From DATFVA01 sp963764235 (GTDB lineage Bacteria > Bacteroidota > Ignavibacteria > Ignavibacteriales > Ignavibacteriaceae), in the NCBI GenBank assembly GCA_963764235.1, contig CAVXRO010000008.1:381582-445581 (forward strand): 64,000 nt of DNA, written 5' to 3'. Each line of letters starts with the position of its first letter. The stretch's first letter is position 1. This document shows positions 8,021 to 16,765 of the stretch, one piece after another. Under the pieces are notes generated by a model. That model saw nothing but the letters and a program-made list of their open reading frames with translations. It ran no database searches and was not told the origin of the DNA. Position numbers and translations under genes: made by a program.

Positions 8021-10108
8021 ATGCCAATGATGGCGAAAATGCGGAGTTTGGCCCCTGCCTTCATTATTTCTGTAGGTGCTCTTTTTGTTCTTTTTATGGT
8101 TATGTCCGACTCAAATGTACTTGAGGCTCTGGGCGGACGGTCCAATTACATTGGCAAAGTTGATGGTGAGGAAATATCCTACCAGGATTTTAATAACTTT
8201 CTTGAAAGACAGAGAGAACAGTTAACCAAGCAGAACGGGGAGGATCTGAACGAAGAACAAACCGTTCAGCTGCGGAACCAGGTCTGGGATGCAATGGTTA
8301 CCCAGATCCTCCTTAAAAGAGAAATAAACAAATACGGTATCAGCGTATCTAATCAGGAAATAAAAGATATTATTCTTGGTGATAATCCTCCTGATTTTCT
8401 CAAACAGAATTTTATTGATTCTACTGGGAAGTTCAACAGGCAGCTGTATGAATCAGCGCTTTTTGATCCCCGGAATAAAGATGTTTTAATACAGGCAGAA
8501 GAAGGTGTAAGACAGACAAGATTGAATCAAAAACTCCAGAGCCTTGTCTTCGCTTCTGTAACAGTAAGCGAGGATGAAATCAGAAGGGACTTTATTGATC
8601 AGAATACGAAGATAAGTGCCGACTATGTACTTGCTCCGCTTTTCATTTTCCCTGACTCGTCGTTTAAAGTCACTGATGAAGATATTAAAGATTATTACAA
8701 CAATAATCTTGATAAATTCAGTGTAGTGGCTCAGAGAAAAGTTAAATATGTATTGTTCCCCTTCAAAGCATCTGCCGAAGATTCTACTTTCTCCAGAAGA
8801 AACCTTGAGATCATTGCCGAAAAATTCCAGCAGGATACTGCTGATTTTAAATCAGTTGCTGAGAATTACGGTTCTTCTCCGTTGACAGTTGATACATTGT
8901 CGATGTCTCAATTTCCGAAAGAGATAACCGGTCAGATCGAAAAGGCACAGAAGGCTAAATTAATCGGTCCCGTCCCGACCCCCCAGGGTTATGCGCTGTA
9001 CCATTTGACAGGTATTATTCCCTCTGATAAGCCTGAAGTGAGAGCTTCACACATTTTAATAAATCAGTACGGAAATGCAGAGCGTAATAAAGAAGAGGCA
9101 ATGAAACTCTACGATCAGCTGAAGAACGGTGCCGATTTCGCAAAGCTTGCAAACGAATACTCACGTGATCCCGGCAGTGCTCAAAACGGCGGCGACCTGG
9201 GATGGTTCAGCAAGGGTCTTATGGTTCCTGAATTTGAAAAAGTAGCCTTGAATGCTAAAGTTGGAGTTGTGCAGGAACCGATACAAACCCAGTTAGGATA
9301 CCATATAATAAAAGTAACCGATAAATCCGATAAAAAATATATTGTGCAGAAAATCGTAAATCCTCTTGATGTCTCCGCTACCACAAAAGATTTACTACAG
9401 TCGCAGGCACAGGACTTTGCCTTCATCGCAAAAAAGAATGGATTCGAAAGTGAAGCTAAGTTAGTGAATTATAAAGTTCAGGAATCCGGTGCTTTCCAGG
9501 AGGATGCAGCAACTATTCCGGGATTGGGTCAGAATAAAAATATAGCTGAATTTGCTTTCAATAATGATCTCAATACTGTAAGCGAACCATTCAGGCTTAG
9601 TTCAGGCTATGCAGTTGTTATGGTTTCAGATGTTACAAATGAAGGTGTGAAACCATTCGAAGAAATAAAAAATAGTATAAAACCCCAGGTAATACGGGAA
9701 AAACAATATGCTAAGGCAAAACTGCTTGTTGAAGAGATTAAGCAGAAAATCGACGGCGATTTAAGCAAGGCTCAAACAATCAATCCGAAGGTAACTTATA
9801 ACCAGGCAAAAGATTTTACTCCTGCCGGTACTGTTCCGGGATTAGGGAAGGACTGGGCATTCATTGAAACAGCCCTCGAAGCTCCTCTGAATAAGGTTAC
9901 AGATCCTGTGCACGGTTACAGGGGTTTTTATCTCATAAAAGTTACTAACAGGACTCCTTTCGATTCCTCAAAATACGAGATACAGAGAAATACTATCAGA
10001 GATAAAATAATCAGACAAAAACAAAGTACAGTTCTTAATCAATGGATTGAAGAACTCAAAAAGAAGGCCGATATTGTTGATAACAGGAGCCAATTTTTCG
10101 GTCAGTAA
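8021..10108 (+). CDS. Membrane-anchored parvulin-type peptidyl-prolyl isomerase (PpiD/SurA-like)
   Basis: A periplasmic chaperone and proline isomerase acting on exported proteins. Residues about 12-30 form a single N-terminal membrane anchor (APAFIISVGALFVLFMVM). The rest faces the periplasm. The SurA_N/PpiD chaperone region follows (GKVDGEEISYQDFNNFLER). A parvulin domain at about residues 335-435 contains VRASHILI, SRDPGSAQNGGDLGWF and LGYHIIKV. A second, more degenerate parvulin-like domain follows near residues 500-600 (PGLGQNKNIAEFAF, SGYAVVMV), and the C-terminal half of a third-like fold near the end. This is the PpiD layout at 695 residues. GGAG precedes the ATG by about 11 bases. 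A strong terminator closes the transcript at 10130-10173. Confidence 0.92.
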   Translation: MPMMAKMRSLAPAFIISVGALFVLFMVMSDSNVLEALGGRSNYIGKVDGEEISYQDFNNFLERQREQLTKQNGEDLNEEQTVQLRNQVWDAMVTQILLKREINKYGISVSNQEIKDIILGDNPPDFLKQNFIDSTGKFNRQLYESALFDPRNKDVLIQAEEGVRQTRLNQKLQSLVFASVTVSEDEIRRDFIDQNTKISADYVLAPLFIFPDSSFKVTDEDIKDYYNNNLDKFSVVAQRKVKYVLFPFKASAEDSTFSRRNLEIIAEKFQQDTADFKSVAENYGSSPLTVDTLSMSQFPKEITGQIEKAQKAKLIGPVPTPQGYALYHLTGIIPSDKPEVRASHILINQYGNAERNKEEAMKLYDQLKNGADFAKLANEYSRDPGSAQNGGDLGWFSKGLMVPEFEKVALNAKVGVVQEPIQTQLGYHIIKVTDKSDKKYIVQKIVNPLDVSATTKDLLQSQAQDFAFIAKKNGFESEAKLVNYKVQESGAFQEDAATIPGLGQNKNIAEFAFNNDLNTVSEPFRLSSGYAVVMVSDVTNEGVKPFEEIKNSIKPQVIREKQYAKAKLLVEEIKQKIDGDLSKAQTINPKVTYNQAKDFTPAGTVPGLGKDWAFIETALEAPLNKVTDPVHGYRGFYLIKVTNRTPFDSSKYEIQRNTIRDKIIRQKQSTVLNQWIEELKKKADIVDNRSQFFGQ

Positions 10109-10129
10109 GAAGTAAATAATTTTATCTGT

Positions 10130-10173
10130 ACCCCTGTTTAGAGGCTGAGTCTATAAACAGGGGTTTTGTTTTT
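10130..10173 (+). terminator. Intrinsic terminator after ppiD
   Basis: An 11-base perfect stem (acccctgttta at 10130-10140 with taaacaggggt at 10154-10164) is followed by ttttgttttt. It lies 21 bases past the ppiD stop. Confidence 0.9.
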
Positions 10174-10192
10174 AAAACTTGATATAAACAGA

Positions 10193-10906
10193 ATGTATTT
10201 CAGATACCCGATCATATTACTGCTGCTGTTATCTTCATATGCGGATGCTCAGTTTGGCAATAAACATTTCAGTATAGGGGTAAATGGTGTTTATACTACC
10301 ACTGCCAGAATATACCTTAATCCTAATTCTTCTGATCCGGTACTTCGAAACAATGCATTCGAGCTTGCCGACATCTTTAATCCTGCTATAGATATTCGCT
10401 ACAGGATTACGGATGATATTTTTATAGGTTTAGGAACAGAGTATATGAAAACTACTGCTGCTGGACCTAACTTGACTGCGTTTTCCGGGAATTCAACTGT
10501 CACCATCGAAGTTAATGATGGATTTCTTCTGATACCGTTGGAAGTCACTGGCTATTATTTACTTCCCTTCTCTACTGAAAAATTTAAATTCCTGATGGGC
10601 GGGGGAGCAGGTTATTACTACGGTGAGCATATAAGAGAGTTCGGTGATGCTTCTGTTTCAAATGTAAGCCGGAATTTTGCCTATGGAATACAGGTTTCTG
10701 TCTCGATGGATTATATGATACATGATGATATCACAGTGCATTCCGAGATGAAATTCAGAGACCCCCAGTTTAAAGTAAAAAGTGCGTATGATAAACTCGA
10801 AGTAAATTATAATGATCAGAAAATAACCCTTGCACAGAAAACCTTCGATTCAAAAATAGATGTTGATGGCGTTACTTTCATACTGGGATTTTCATTTCTC
10901 TTCTAA
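10193..10906 (+). CDS. Outer-membrane beta-barrel-like protein, unknown function
   Basis: A 237-residue exported protein. It begins with a signal peptide ending near SYADAQ. The remainder shows alternating aromatic and polar residues (GIGTEYMKTTA, FLLIPLEVTGYYLLP, KFLMGGGAGYYYGEH) and ends in GVTFILGFSFLF. This is what a small 8-strand outer-membrane barrel looks like, including a terminal phenylalanine. A TTG at 10166 would extend the frame by nine codons, but it lies in the terminator's T-run, so I start at the ATG 10193, which puts the signal peptide first. It stands alone after the ppiD terminator. No specific family is recognised. Confidence 0.75.
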   Translation: MYFRYPIILLLLLSSYADAQFGNKHFSIGVNGVYTTTARIYLNPNSSDPVLRNNAFELADIFNPAIDIRYRITDDIFIGLGTEYMKTTAAGPNLTAFSGNSTVTIEVNDGFLLIPLEVTGYYLLPFSTEKFKFLMGGGAGYYYGEHIREFGDASVSNVSRNFAYGIQVSVSMDYMIHDDITVHSEMKFRDPQFKVKSAYDKLEVNYNDQKITLAQKTFDSKIDVDGVTFILGFSFLF

Positions 10907-11036
10907 CCACGTTTATTTATTCCCGAATAACCCTCTGCCATAACCTTTTTGATTGTCTGCATTGAGATGATGACTGAAGACGATGGCTAAATATTTTTTG
11001 TCCCGCTTCTGATTTTTTTTATTAAGTTTGTAACCA

Positions 11037-11582
11037 ATGAAAGACGACATTATTTACCTTGCCGGTTTTATGGGTGCAGGTAAAAGTACGATTGGTCCGA
11101 TTCTCGCAAATACACTGGGATGGAATTTTTACGACCTTGATAGAGTGATTGAAAAATACGAAGGCAGGAAAGTCAGAGAAATATTTGAAACCAGGGGTGA
11201 AGATTATTTCAGGAAGATCGAGCGCGAACTGCTTGAAAAGATTTCCTCTGAACATAAAGTGATTATTTCTCTGGGCGGCGGAACAATGAGTAATGAAGAC
11301 AACTTGATTTTCCTGAAAAAAACAGGAAAAATATTTTATCTCAAGGCTTCACAGGAAGCAATATATAAAAGGCTTAAATACAAACGCGATCGTCCCGCTA
11401 TACACATCGACGGTGATTTCCCCGAGACAGGGGATCAGCTGATGGAATTAATAAATAAGCTTTTGAATGAAAGAGAAAAATTCTATCTTTTGGCAGATCA
11501 CATTATTCTAACTGATAATATCCCCGTCGGTAAGACCGTTGATCGAATTGCAAGGTTAATCAAAATAAATAATCAGGAATAA
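11037..11582 (+). CDS. aroK: Shikimate kinase
   Basis: Phosphorylates shikimate at the 3-hydroxyl with ATP in aromatic amino acid synthesis. The P-loop GFMGAGKST is near residue 12. The shikimate-binding region is DLDRVIEKYEGRKVREIFETRGEDYFRKIE, seen in pieces D-L-D, F..RGE..FR and E. Then come SLGGG, the lid arginine segment YKRDRP, and a final EREKFY. At 181 residues it is a normal AroK. It is followed after four bases by aroB on the same strand, so the two are one operon. There is no strong Shine-Dalgarno sequence before the ATG; the upstream bases are T- and A-rich. Confidence 0.96.
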   Translation: MKDDIIYLAGFMGAGKSTIGPILANTLGWNFYDLDRVIEKYEGRKVREIFETRGEDYFRKIERELLEKISSEHKVIISLGGGTMSNEDNLIFLKKTGKIFYLKASQEAIYKRLKYKRDRPAIHIDGDFPETGDQLMELINKLLNEREKFYLLADHIILTDNIPVGKTVDRIARLIKINNQE

Positions 11583-11586
11583 TTCT

Positions 11587-12651
11587 TTGAAAAAAATAAA
11601 TGTAGAGGTATCAGATTCCTCCTACCCGGTATTTGCAGGACGAGGGATATTAACTCACCTTAAACCTCAACTGAAGAAGTATACTCGTTTCAATAATTTT
11701 TTTGTTGTTGTAGACAGGAATGTTGCGAAGCGTTATTTAAAAGATATCAGGAAAGCAATCGGCCGGCGAAAAAAAATATTTTATTATGAACTGAAACCCG
11801 GTGAAAATTCCAAATCGCAGGAACAATTAAAAAAGATTTATGATTCATTGATCAAAAATAATTTCGGCAGGGATACCATACTAATTTCGATCGGCGGCGG
11901 TGTAACAGGGGACCTGGCAGGATACTCGGCAGCAACGTACATGCGGGGATTACAGCTGGTAAATATACCGACTACCCTTCTTTCGGCGGTCGATAGTTCA
12001 ATCGGCGGTAAAACAGCTATAAACTTTAACGGATATAAAAATATTATCGGCGCATTTTATCATCCCGATATGGTTCTGATAGATTCTGATTTTTTAAAAA
12101 CCCTGCCGTCAAGAGAATACACCGCAGGAATGGGGGAGGTAATCAAATATGCCTATATCTCTTCTCCTGAATTATACAACCTTGTGAATGAAAACTTCGA
12201 AAGTATCCTCCGGAAGGATGAAAAAATAACCGACGAGATAATTCTTAAATGCGCAGCTATTAAAGCAGGTGTTGTTTCTAATGATGAAAGGGAAAACGGT
12301 CTTAGAAAAATTCTTAACTTCGGCCACACTTTTGGTCACGCAATTGAATCAGCTTCCGGTTTCAAAGTCAGACACGGCCTCTGCGTCATCTATGGCATAG
12401 TTATCGAATTATTCCTTTCCAACAAGATAGGTGTTCTGTCGCGTAAAAAACTGATAAAATACCTGGAGCTTCCTGGAAAATTCAGACTGAAAAATATACT
12501 TGATGATTTTGATTTTGAAGACCTTTACGAGAAAATGCTTTCAGATAAGAAAAACCGGAATGGAAAGATCAATTTTGTTCTTTTATCAGATCTGGGCAAG
12601 ATACTGCTTGATGTTGAGGCAGGGAAGAGAGAATGTTCTGTTCGCTTATGA
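11587..12651 (+). CDS. aroB: 3-dehydroquinate synthase
   Basis: Converts DAHP to 3-dehydroquinate, the second step of the shikimate pathway, using NAD+ and a divalent metal. The protein shows SIGGGVTGDLAGYSA (nucleotide loop), YMRGLQLVNIPTTLLSAVDSSIGGKTAINF in its usual place, the metal-ligand segments GMGEVIKYA and LNFGHTFGHAIE, and the basic segment VRHGLCV. At 354 residues it is normal. The start is TTG at 11587, giving MKKINVEV, with AGGA just inside the end of aroK. Pairing aroK with aroB is a common arrangement. Confidence 0.96.
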   Translation: MKKINVEVSDSSYPVFAGRGILTHLKPQLKKYTRFNNFFVVVDRNVAKRYLKDIRKAIGRRKKIFYYELKPGENSKSQEQLKKIYDSLIKNNFGRDTILISIGGGVTGDLAGYSAATYMRGLQLVNIPTTLLSAVDSSIGGKTAINFNGYKNIIGAFYHPDMVLIDSDFLKTLPSREYTAGMGEVIKYAYISSPELYNLVNENFESILRKDEKITDEIILKCAAIKAGVVSNDERENGLRKILNFGHTFGHAIESASGFKVRHGLCVIYGIVIELFLSNKIGVLSRKKLIKYLELPGKFRLKNILDDFDFEDLYEKMLSDKKNRNGKINFVLLSDLGKILLDVEAGKRECSVRL

Positions 12652-12700
12652 GAGAGCACGAAATTTTTTTGATAAAAATTCAGGTTCGGTTTAAAGGAGA

Positions 12701-12736
12701 AACTGTCGGATCTTTGAGGGTGAAAATCCGACAGTT
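12701..12736 (+). ncRNA. Hairpin of leader module A
   Basis: An 11-base perfect stem (aactgtcggat 12701-12711 with atccgacagtt 12726-12736). An inner TTT/AAA pairing encloses a seven-base loop. No T-run follows, so it does not look like an intrinsic terminator, even though it lies soon after aroB. The fourth base pair of its core CTGTCGGA is T-A where module B has C-G. Confidence 0.5.
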
Positions 12737-12762
12737 CGTGTGTCATTTATGGAGGGGGTACT

Positions 12763-12807
12763 ATGCAAAAAACTATTTTCTATTTTCGGATTAGAAGAAT
12801 CAACTAA
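12763..12807 (+). CDS. Possible 14-residue leader peptide of module A
   Basis: ATG at 12763 opens a 14-codon frame (MQKTIFYFRIRRIN) ending at TAA 12805-12807. A very strong SD, GGAGGGGG at 12751-12758, sits five bases before it. The equivalent position in module B has GGAAGGG and ATG CTT AAA CTA TGA (12978-12992). The conserved SD-plus-ATG in both copies is the main reason to list it. Translation is not proven. Confidence 0.35.
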   Translation: MQKTIFYFRIRRIN

Positions 12808-12928
12808 TATGCCATTGAAAAAGACGGCAAAATCGACTGAAAATATGTACGATTTACATTGTAATGTAAGAATTACTTTCTGTGATTACTTTTTTACATG
12901 AAGTTTTGGATGAGTGGTTTAAAAAGGA

Positions 12929-12959
12929 ACTGCCGGAAATTTGTCGCAAATCCGGCAGT
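12929..12959 (+). ncRNA. Hairpin of leader module B
   Basis: A 9-base stem (actgccgga 12929-12937 with tccggcagt 12951-12959). An inner TTT/AAA pairing closes a five-base loop. Relative to module A, one T-A pair has become C-G on both sides together, a compensatory change. A purine-rich run and an ATG follow, as in module A. Confidence 0.5.
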
Positions 12960-13060
12960 CTGAATTGGAAGGGTGTTATGCTTAAACTATGAACTACTTC
13001 GTATAAGAAAGGTCAAGTACTATGCCATTTTATAAAGTATGTTTTTTGCATAATTTCGAA

Positions 13061-13104
13061 TATTATGATCTCATAATAAGATAATATCATTAGATCCTTA
13101 TTAT
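13061..13104. promoter_or_regulatory. Operator-like inverted repeats upstream of nadA
   Basis: A perfect palindrome TATTATGA-TC-TCATAATA occupies 13061-13078. An overlapping inverted repeat pairs ataataag (13073-13080) with cttattat (13097-13104). They end 27 bases before the nadA ATG, where a repressor of NAD synthesis could bind. No particular repressor is identified. Confidence 0.4.
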
Positions 13105-13131
13105 TTTGATACTTAATTAGGAGATGCCAAT

Positions 13132-14076
13132 ATGCCGGAACAGGAAAGTCTTGTTGAATTAAATCTGGAAGAGGAGATAACAAAATTAAAGAAGGCGCTT
13201 AATGCGGTTATTCTGGCGCATTACTATCAGGAATCAGAGATACAGGATATAGCCGATTTTGTAGGCGATAGTCTTGATCTGGCCAGGAAAGCTAAATCGA
13301 CCAGTGCAGATGTAATAGTTTTTGCAGGTGTACATTTTATGGCGGAGACTGCAAAAATACTGAATCCGGATAAACTCGTACTGCTGCCTGATCTTGAAGC
13401 AGGTTGTTCACTTGCTGAAAGCTGTCCCGCACCCTTATTTAAAGCATTCCGTGAGAAATATCCCGATCATGTTTCTATAACATATATTAATTGTACAGCC
13501 GAAGTAAAAGCGCTCAGTGATATAATATGCACTTCCAGTAACGCGGAAAAAATTATTCATCAGGTTCCCGCGGGAAAGCCCATTCTATTTGCTCCTGACA
13601 GAAACCTTGGAAGATATTTAATGAAAAAAACAGGAAGGGAAATGCTTTTATGGGATGGTTAATGCATAGTACATGAAACCTTCAGCGAGAGGAAAATTAT
13701 TGACCTGAAGCTTGAGCATCCTGAAGCTAAGATAATTGCCCATCCCGAGTGTGAAGAAATAGTTCTCAACAGAGCTGATTTTGTAGGTTCCACAAGCAAA
13801 TTACTGAAGTTTGTACAGGAGGATTCTGCCGATGTATTTATCGTTGTTACGGAGTCGGGTATTCTCCATCAGATGAAGAAACTGGTTCCGGGCAAAACAC
13901 TCATTCCCGCACCTCCCGAAGCAAACTGCAGCTGCAATGAATGTCCGTATATGAAGCTCAATACTATGGAAAAACTTTACCTGAGCATGAAGAATAAAGA
14001 ACCTGAGATTTTGCTGGATCCTGAGATGATGAAAAGGGCTCTGAAACCTATTGAAAGAATGCTCGAGATGAGTTAA
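13132..14076 (+). CDS. nadA: Quinolinate synthase, interrupted by one in-frame TAA
   Basis: Makes quinolinate from iminoaspartate and dihydroxyacetone phosphate for NAD synthesis, using a [4Fe-4S] cluster. Codons 1-176 read as NadA (AVILAHYYQESEIQDIADFVGDS is seen in two parts, plus FAGVHFMAETAKIL and YINCTAEVKA). TAA at 13660-13662 then interrupts WDG-stop-CIVHE. The same frame continues to 14076 with HPEC, STSKLLKFV, TESGILHQM and CNECPYMK. The cluster cysteines would be residues about 121, 178 and 271, and the stop directly precedes the second. No base is inserted or deleted, so a single substitution restores a 314-residue enzyme. GGAG lies eight bases before the ATG. The 3' end overlaps the convergent histidine kinase by four bases. 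It is a sequencing error or a recent nonsense mutation. Confidence 0.9.
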
Positions 14077-15287
14077 CACTTATTAAGTACAATGGCAATC
14101 GTAGTTCCTTCTCCCGGGGAAGAATTCCTTACATAGATCTTCCCTCCATGATAACCCTCTATTATTCTCTTAGAAAGACTTAAACCTAAACCCCATCCTC
14201 TTCTTTTGGTGCTGTATCCCGGCCTGAAGACATCTTTTCTTCTTTTATATTCGATTCCTTTGCCGTTATCAAAGACACAAACTTCAATATGACTTTTTGA
14301 ATCGGTGATTGATACAGTGATTATTCCGGATTTATGATCGATTGCATCGAGTGAATTTTTAATAAGGTTCTCTATAACCCATCCGAAAAGTTCAGAATTC
14401 ATCTCTGCACAGAGTTCTTTATCTCCTTCAATGGTTAGTTCCACACTTTTTCCGTTTGGGAGTCTTCTCTGAAAATAGTCCGTAATCTTTTTAACTTCGG
14501 AATAAACATTCCTGGGTTTAATTTCGGGTGTGGAGCCTATCTTGGAAAACCTGTAGGTTATTTTATTCAGCTTTTCAACATCGCTTCCGATTTCATCAGC
14601 AATATCGATCACCTTATCGGGATCACGGTAATTTATCTTCAGCATTTCGAGCCAGCCCATCAGACTTGAAATAGGAGTTCCGAACTGGTGTGCAGTTTCT
14701 TTGGCCATTCCTACCCAGATATTGCTCTGCTCGCTTCTCTTAATACTGCTGAACCCCACATAACCTATAACAATAAAGAGGACGGCGATAATTATCTGAA
14801 AATACGGGTATAATCTCAACCTGTTGATCAGGTCGGAATCGCCATAATGTATTTTCTGCAGGACAAGGGTGTCCTCGTAAGTAACAAGTATGGGCTTATG
14901 GACATCATCCATTTCCCGTACCTGCTGGTTAAAAAACTTCTCAAGCTCCTCCCTGGACAGGGTAGAGTCGTACCTGATATTTCTTACATCCTTAATGTCA
15001 TGTTTGCTCTCGATTTTTACAATGTCGTCGGGACCGGTTGATATCAGGGGGAAGTCTATCGGTTTAAGTATATTATCAAACAGGAAGGTAATATCTGCGT
15101 TCGGTTCTGATGTATTGGCGACATATTCTATTCCCTTAGCGTACAGTTCAACTATGGTTCTTTCCCGGTTCTGAAGCACTTTAACCAGGTCCTGGGTATA
15201 GTAAAGTGTTCCCACAGCTATAAGAAAAGCAACCACTATCAAACCGATTTTAATATTTAAGGAAGCAGGTCCGCCGGACATTTTCAT
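14073..15287 (-). CDS. Membrane sensor histidine kinase
   Basis: A 404-residue inner-membrane kinase. Membrane segment 1 is near residues 11-28. A periplasmic sensor of about 130 residues follows, with membrane segment 2 near 160-180. The H-box AKETAHQFGTPISSL comes directly after the second segment, without an obvious HAMP domain. The ATPase domain shows N-box ENLIKNSLDAI, G1 VFDNGKGIE and G2 GWGLGLSLSKRI. Histidine is followed by QFGTP rather than ELRTP, a variant common in this phylum. No response regulator gene is adjacent, so its partner is elsewhere. Stimulus unknown. Confidence 0.9.
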   Translation of the reverse strand: MKMSGGPASLNIKIGLIVVAFLIAVGTLYYTQDLVKVLQNRERTIVELYAKGIEYVANTSEPNADITFLFDNILKPIDFPLISTGPDDIVKIESKHDIKDVRNIRYDSTLSREELEKFFNQQVREMDDVHKPILVTYEDTLVLQKIHYGDSDLINRLRLYPYFQIIIAVLFIVIGYVGFSSIKRSEQSNIWVGMAKETAHQFGTPISSLMGWLEMLKINYRDPDKVIDIADEIGSDVEKLNKITYRFSKIGSTPEIKPRNVYSEVKKITDYFQRRLPNGKSVELTIEGDKELCAEMNSELFGWVIENLIKNSLDAIDHKSGIITVSITDSKSHIEVCVFDNGKGIEYKRRKDVFRPGYSTKRRGWGLGLSLSKRIIEGYHGGKIYVRNSSPGEGTTIAIVLNKC

Positions 15288-15402
15288 TGGATGGTTCTAC
15301 CCGGAATTATTAAAAAACAAAGCCAAGTATCGCACTTTTAGGTGTAAAAAATCCAGTCATATTTTTAGTTAAGAACCTGGAATCAATGATATCAGATTCC
15401 AA

Positions 15403-16674
15403 CTAGGCGATAAAAAAAGTCTGCTCTCTCTTCGGACCGACAGATACAATCGTGATTTTCACCCCAGTATGGTTGGCAATAAATTCCAGGTATTCCCTGG
15501 CTTCAGACGGAAGTCCGGAATACGATCTGCAGCCCGATATATCTGAATTCCAGCCTTTAAAGCTCTTATATATTGGCTTCACTTCAGATAACCTCTGAAC
15601 ATCTGTCGGAAATGACTTTAACGATTTTCCGTCAAGCTCATACCCCGTACATACTTTTATTTCTTCAAAGGAGCTTAATACATCCAGCTTTGTAATGGCT
15701 GCCTCTTCAATTCCGTTTATTGTTGCAGAATATTTTACCAGGAATGCATCAAACCAGCCGCATCTCCTGGGCCTGCCGGTAGTTGCTCCGTATTCAGCTC
15801 CAATCTTTCTGAGATTTTCACCGGTATCGTCAGTTAATTCTGTTGGAAATGGACCGAATCCTACCCTTGTTGTGTATGCCTTCACGATACCGAAAACCAG
15901 GGTGATCTTTGTCGGAGGAATGCCCGTTCCGATACATGCACCTCCCGATGTAGGGCTCGATGAAGTAACATAGGGATAAGTGCCGTGGTCTACATCCAGC
16001 AGGGCTCCCTGTGCGCCCTCAAGAAGAATTGATTTCCCTTCTCCTATTGCGTTATTCAGATAAGAGGGAACATCCTTAACGTATTTATCAATCGCCTTAT
16101 CAAAGTCAACATATTCCCTGATTATCTCTTCAACATCCAGTTCAGCATGATTGTATATTTTCTTAAGGAGGTTATTCTTCTCTTTTAGGTTCTCCCTTAT
16201 TTTATCCTCAAGAACCTTTTTATTCAGAAGATCGACGATTCTTATTCCTTTCCTTGCGTATTTGTCAATATAGCAGGGTCCTATTCCCCGGCCGGTCGTT
16301 CCTATTTTATTTTCATTATTCTCATTTATGTTATCCAGCAGCTTATGATAAGGCATAATTAAATGAGCATTATGACTGATAAATAACCTGCCTTCAACGC
16401 TTATTCCATGCTTACTCAAAAGTTCGATTTCATCCAGCAGGGCATTGGGGTCTATTACAACACCATTCCCTATTACGCAAATTACATTTTCCCGGAGGAT
16501 CCCCGAAGGAATAAGGTGCAGTATATATTGCTTGTCGCCAATAGTAACAGTGTGTCCCGCATTAGCCCCGCCCTGGTAGCGGGTTACGATGTCATAATTT
16601 TCGCTCAGGATATCAACTATTTTACCTTTACCTTCATCACCCCACTGGCTTCCAACCAGAACAGTTACACGCAT
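15403..16674 (-). CDS. purA: Adenylosuccinate synthetase
   Basis: Joins IMP and aspartate with GTP to form adenylosuccinate on the way to AMP. The N-terminus has the GTP loop GSQWGDEGKGK, followed by YQGGANAGHT. Further landmarks are IGTTGRGIGPCYIDKYARKG (two adjoining pieces), LLEGAQGALLDVDHGTYPYVTSS in parts, TGRPRRCGWFD, and a C-terminal SVGPKREQT. At 423 residues it is a standard length. It is preceded on the same strand by a STAS gene, and a terminator at 16700-16734 separates the two, so purA is probably transcribed independently. Confidence 0.97.
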   Translation of the reverse strand: MRVTVLVGSQWGDEGKGKIVDILSENYDIVTRYQGGANAGHTVTIGDKQYILHLIPSGILRENVICVIGNGVVIDPNALLDEIELLSKHGISVEGRLFISHNAHLIMPYHKLLDNINENNENKIGTTGRGIGPCYIDKYARKGIRIVDLLNKKVLEDKIRENLKEKNNLLKKIYNHAELDVEEIIREYVDFDKAIDKYVKDVPSYLNNAIGEGKSILLEGAQGALLDVDHGTYPYVTSSSPTSGGACIGTGIPPTKITLVFGIVKAYTTRVGFGPFPTELTDDTGENLRKIGAEYGATTGRPRRCGWFDAFLVKYSATINGIEEAAITKLDVLSSFEEIKVCTGYELDGKSLKSFPTDVQRLSEVKPIYKSFKGWNSDISGCRSYSGLPSEAREYLEFIANHTGVKITIVSVGPKREQTFFIA

Positions 16675-16699
16675 TTGATACTCTTATTTTATGAATTTG

Positions 16700-16734
16700 C
16701 CAAAATAAAAACTCCGAATAAAATCCGGAGTTTA
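16700..16734 (-). terminator. Intrinsic terminator after the STAS gene
   Basis: On the minus strand an 8-base stem (aaactccg with cggagttt) encloses a nine-base loop and is followed by a T-rich run (tttttatttt). It lies between the STAS gene stop and purA. Confidence 0.75.
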
Positions 16735-16765
16735 AAACTACATAAAAGCTGATTTATGAGGAAAT

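Larger units (their letters stand above)
12692..13131 (+). other. 480-base aroB-nadA leader region: two related hairpin-plus-mini-ORF modules and operator-like palindromes
   Basis: This gene-free stretch holds two diverged copies of one module. Copy A runs from about 12692 to 12830. Copy B runs from about 12920 to 13040. Each has a GC-paired hairpin, then a purine-rich SD-like run and an ATGC start, then a similar segment that ends in ATGCCATT. Closer to nadA are two AT-rich inverted repeats (separate entry). A perfect 7-base inverted repeat, ttacatt-gt-aatgtaa, lies between the modules near 12853-12868. The compensated difference between the two hairpins suggests conserved RNA structure. I do not recognise a known riboswitch class here. 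Confidence 0.6.

Noticed and set aside
10166..10192. TTG start extending the outer-membrane-like protein
   Set aside because: The TTG is in the T-run of the ppiD terminator and has no SD. Starting at ATG 10193 gives a normal signal peptide.
12701..12736. Hairpin A as an intrinsic terminator of aroB
   Set aside because: No T-run follows, and a related hairpin recurs 228 bases later with a compensated base pair and a following SD-ATG.
13660..13662. Selenocysteine or programmed readthrough at the nadA stop
   Set aside because: The codon is TAA, not TGA, and no downstream recoding structure was noted. Substitution error or nonsense mutation is simpler.
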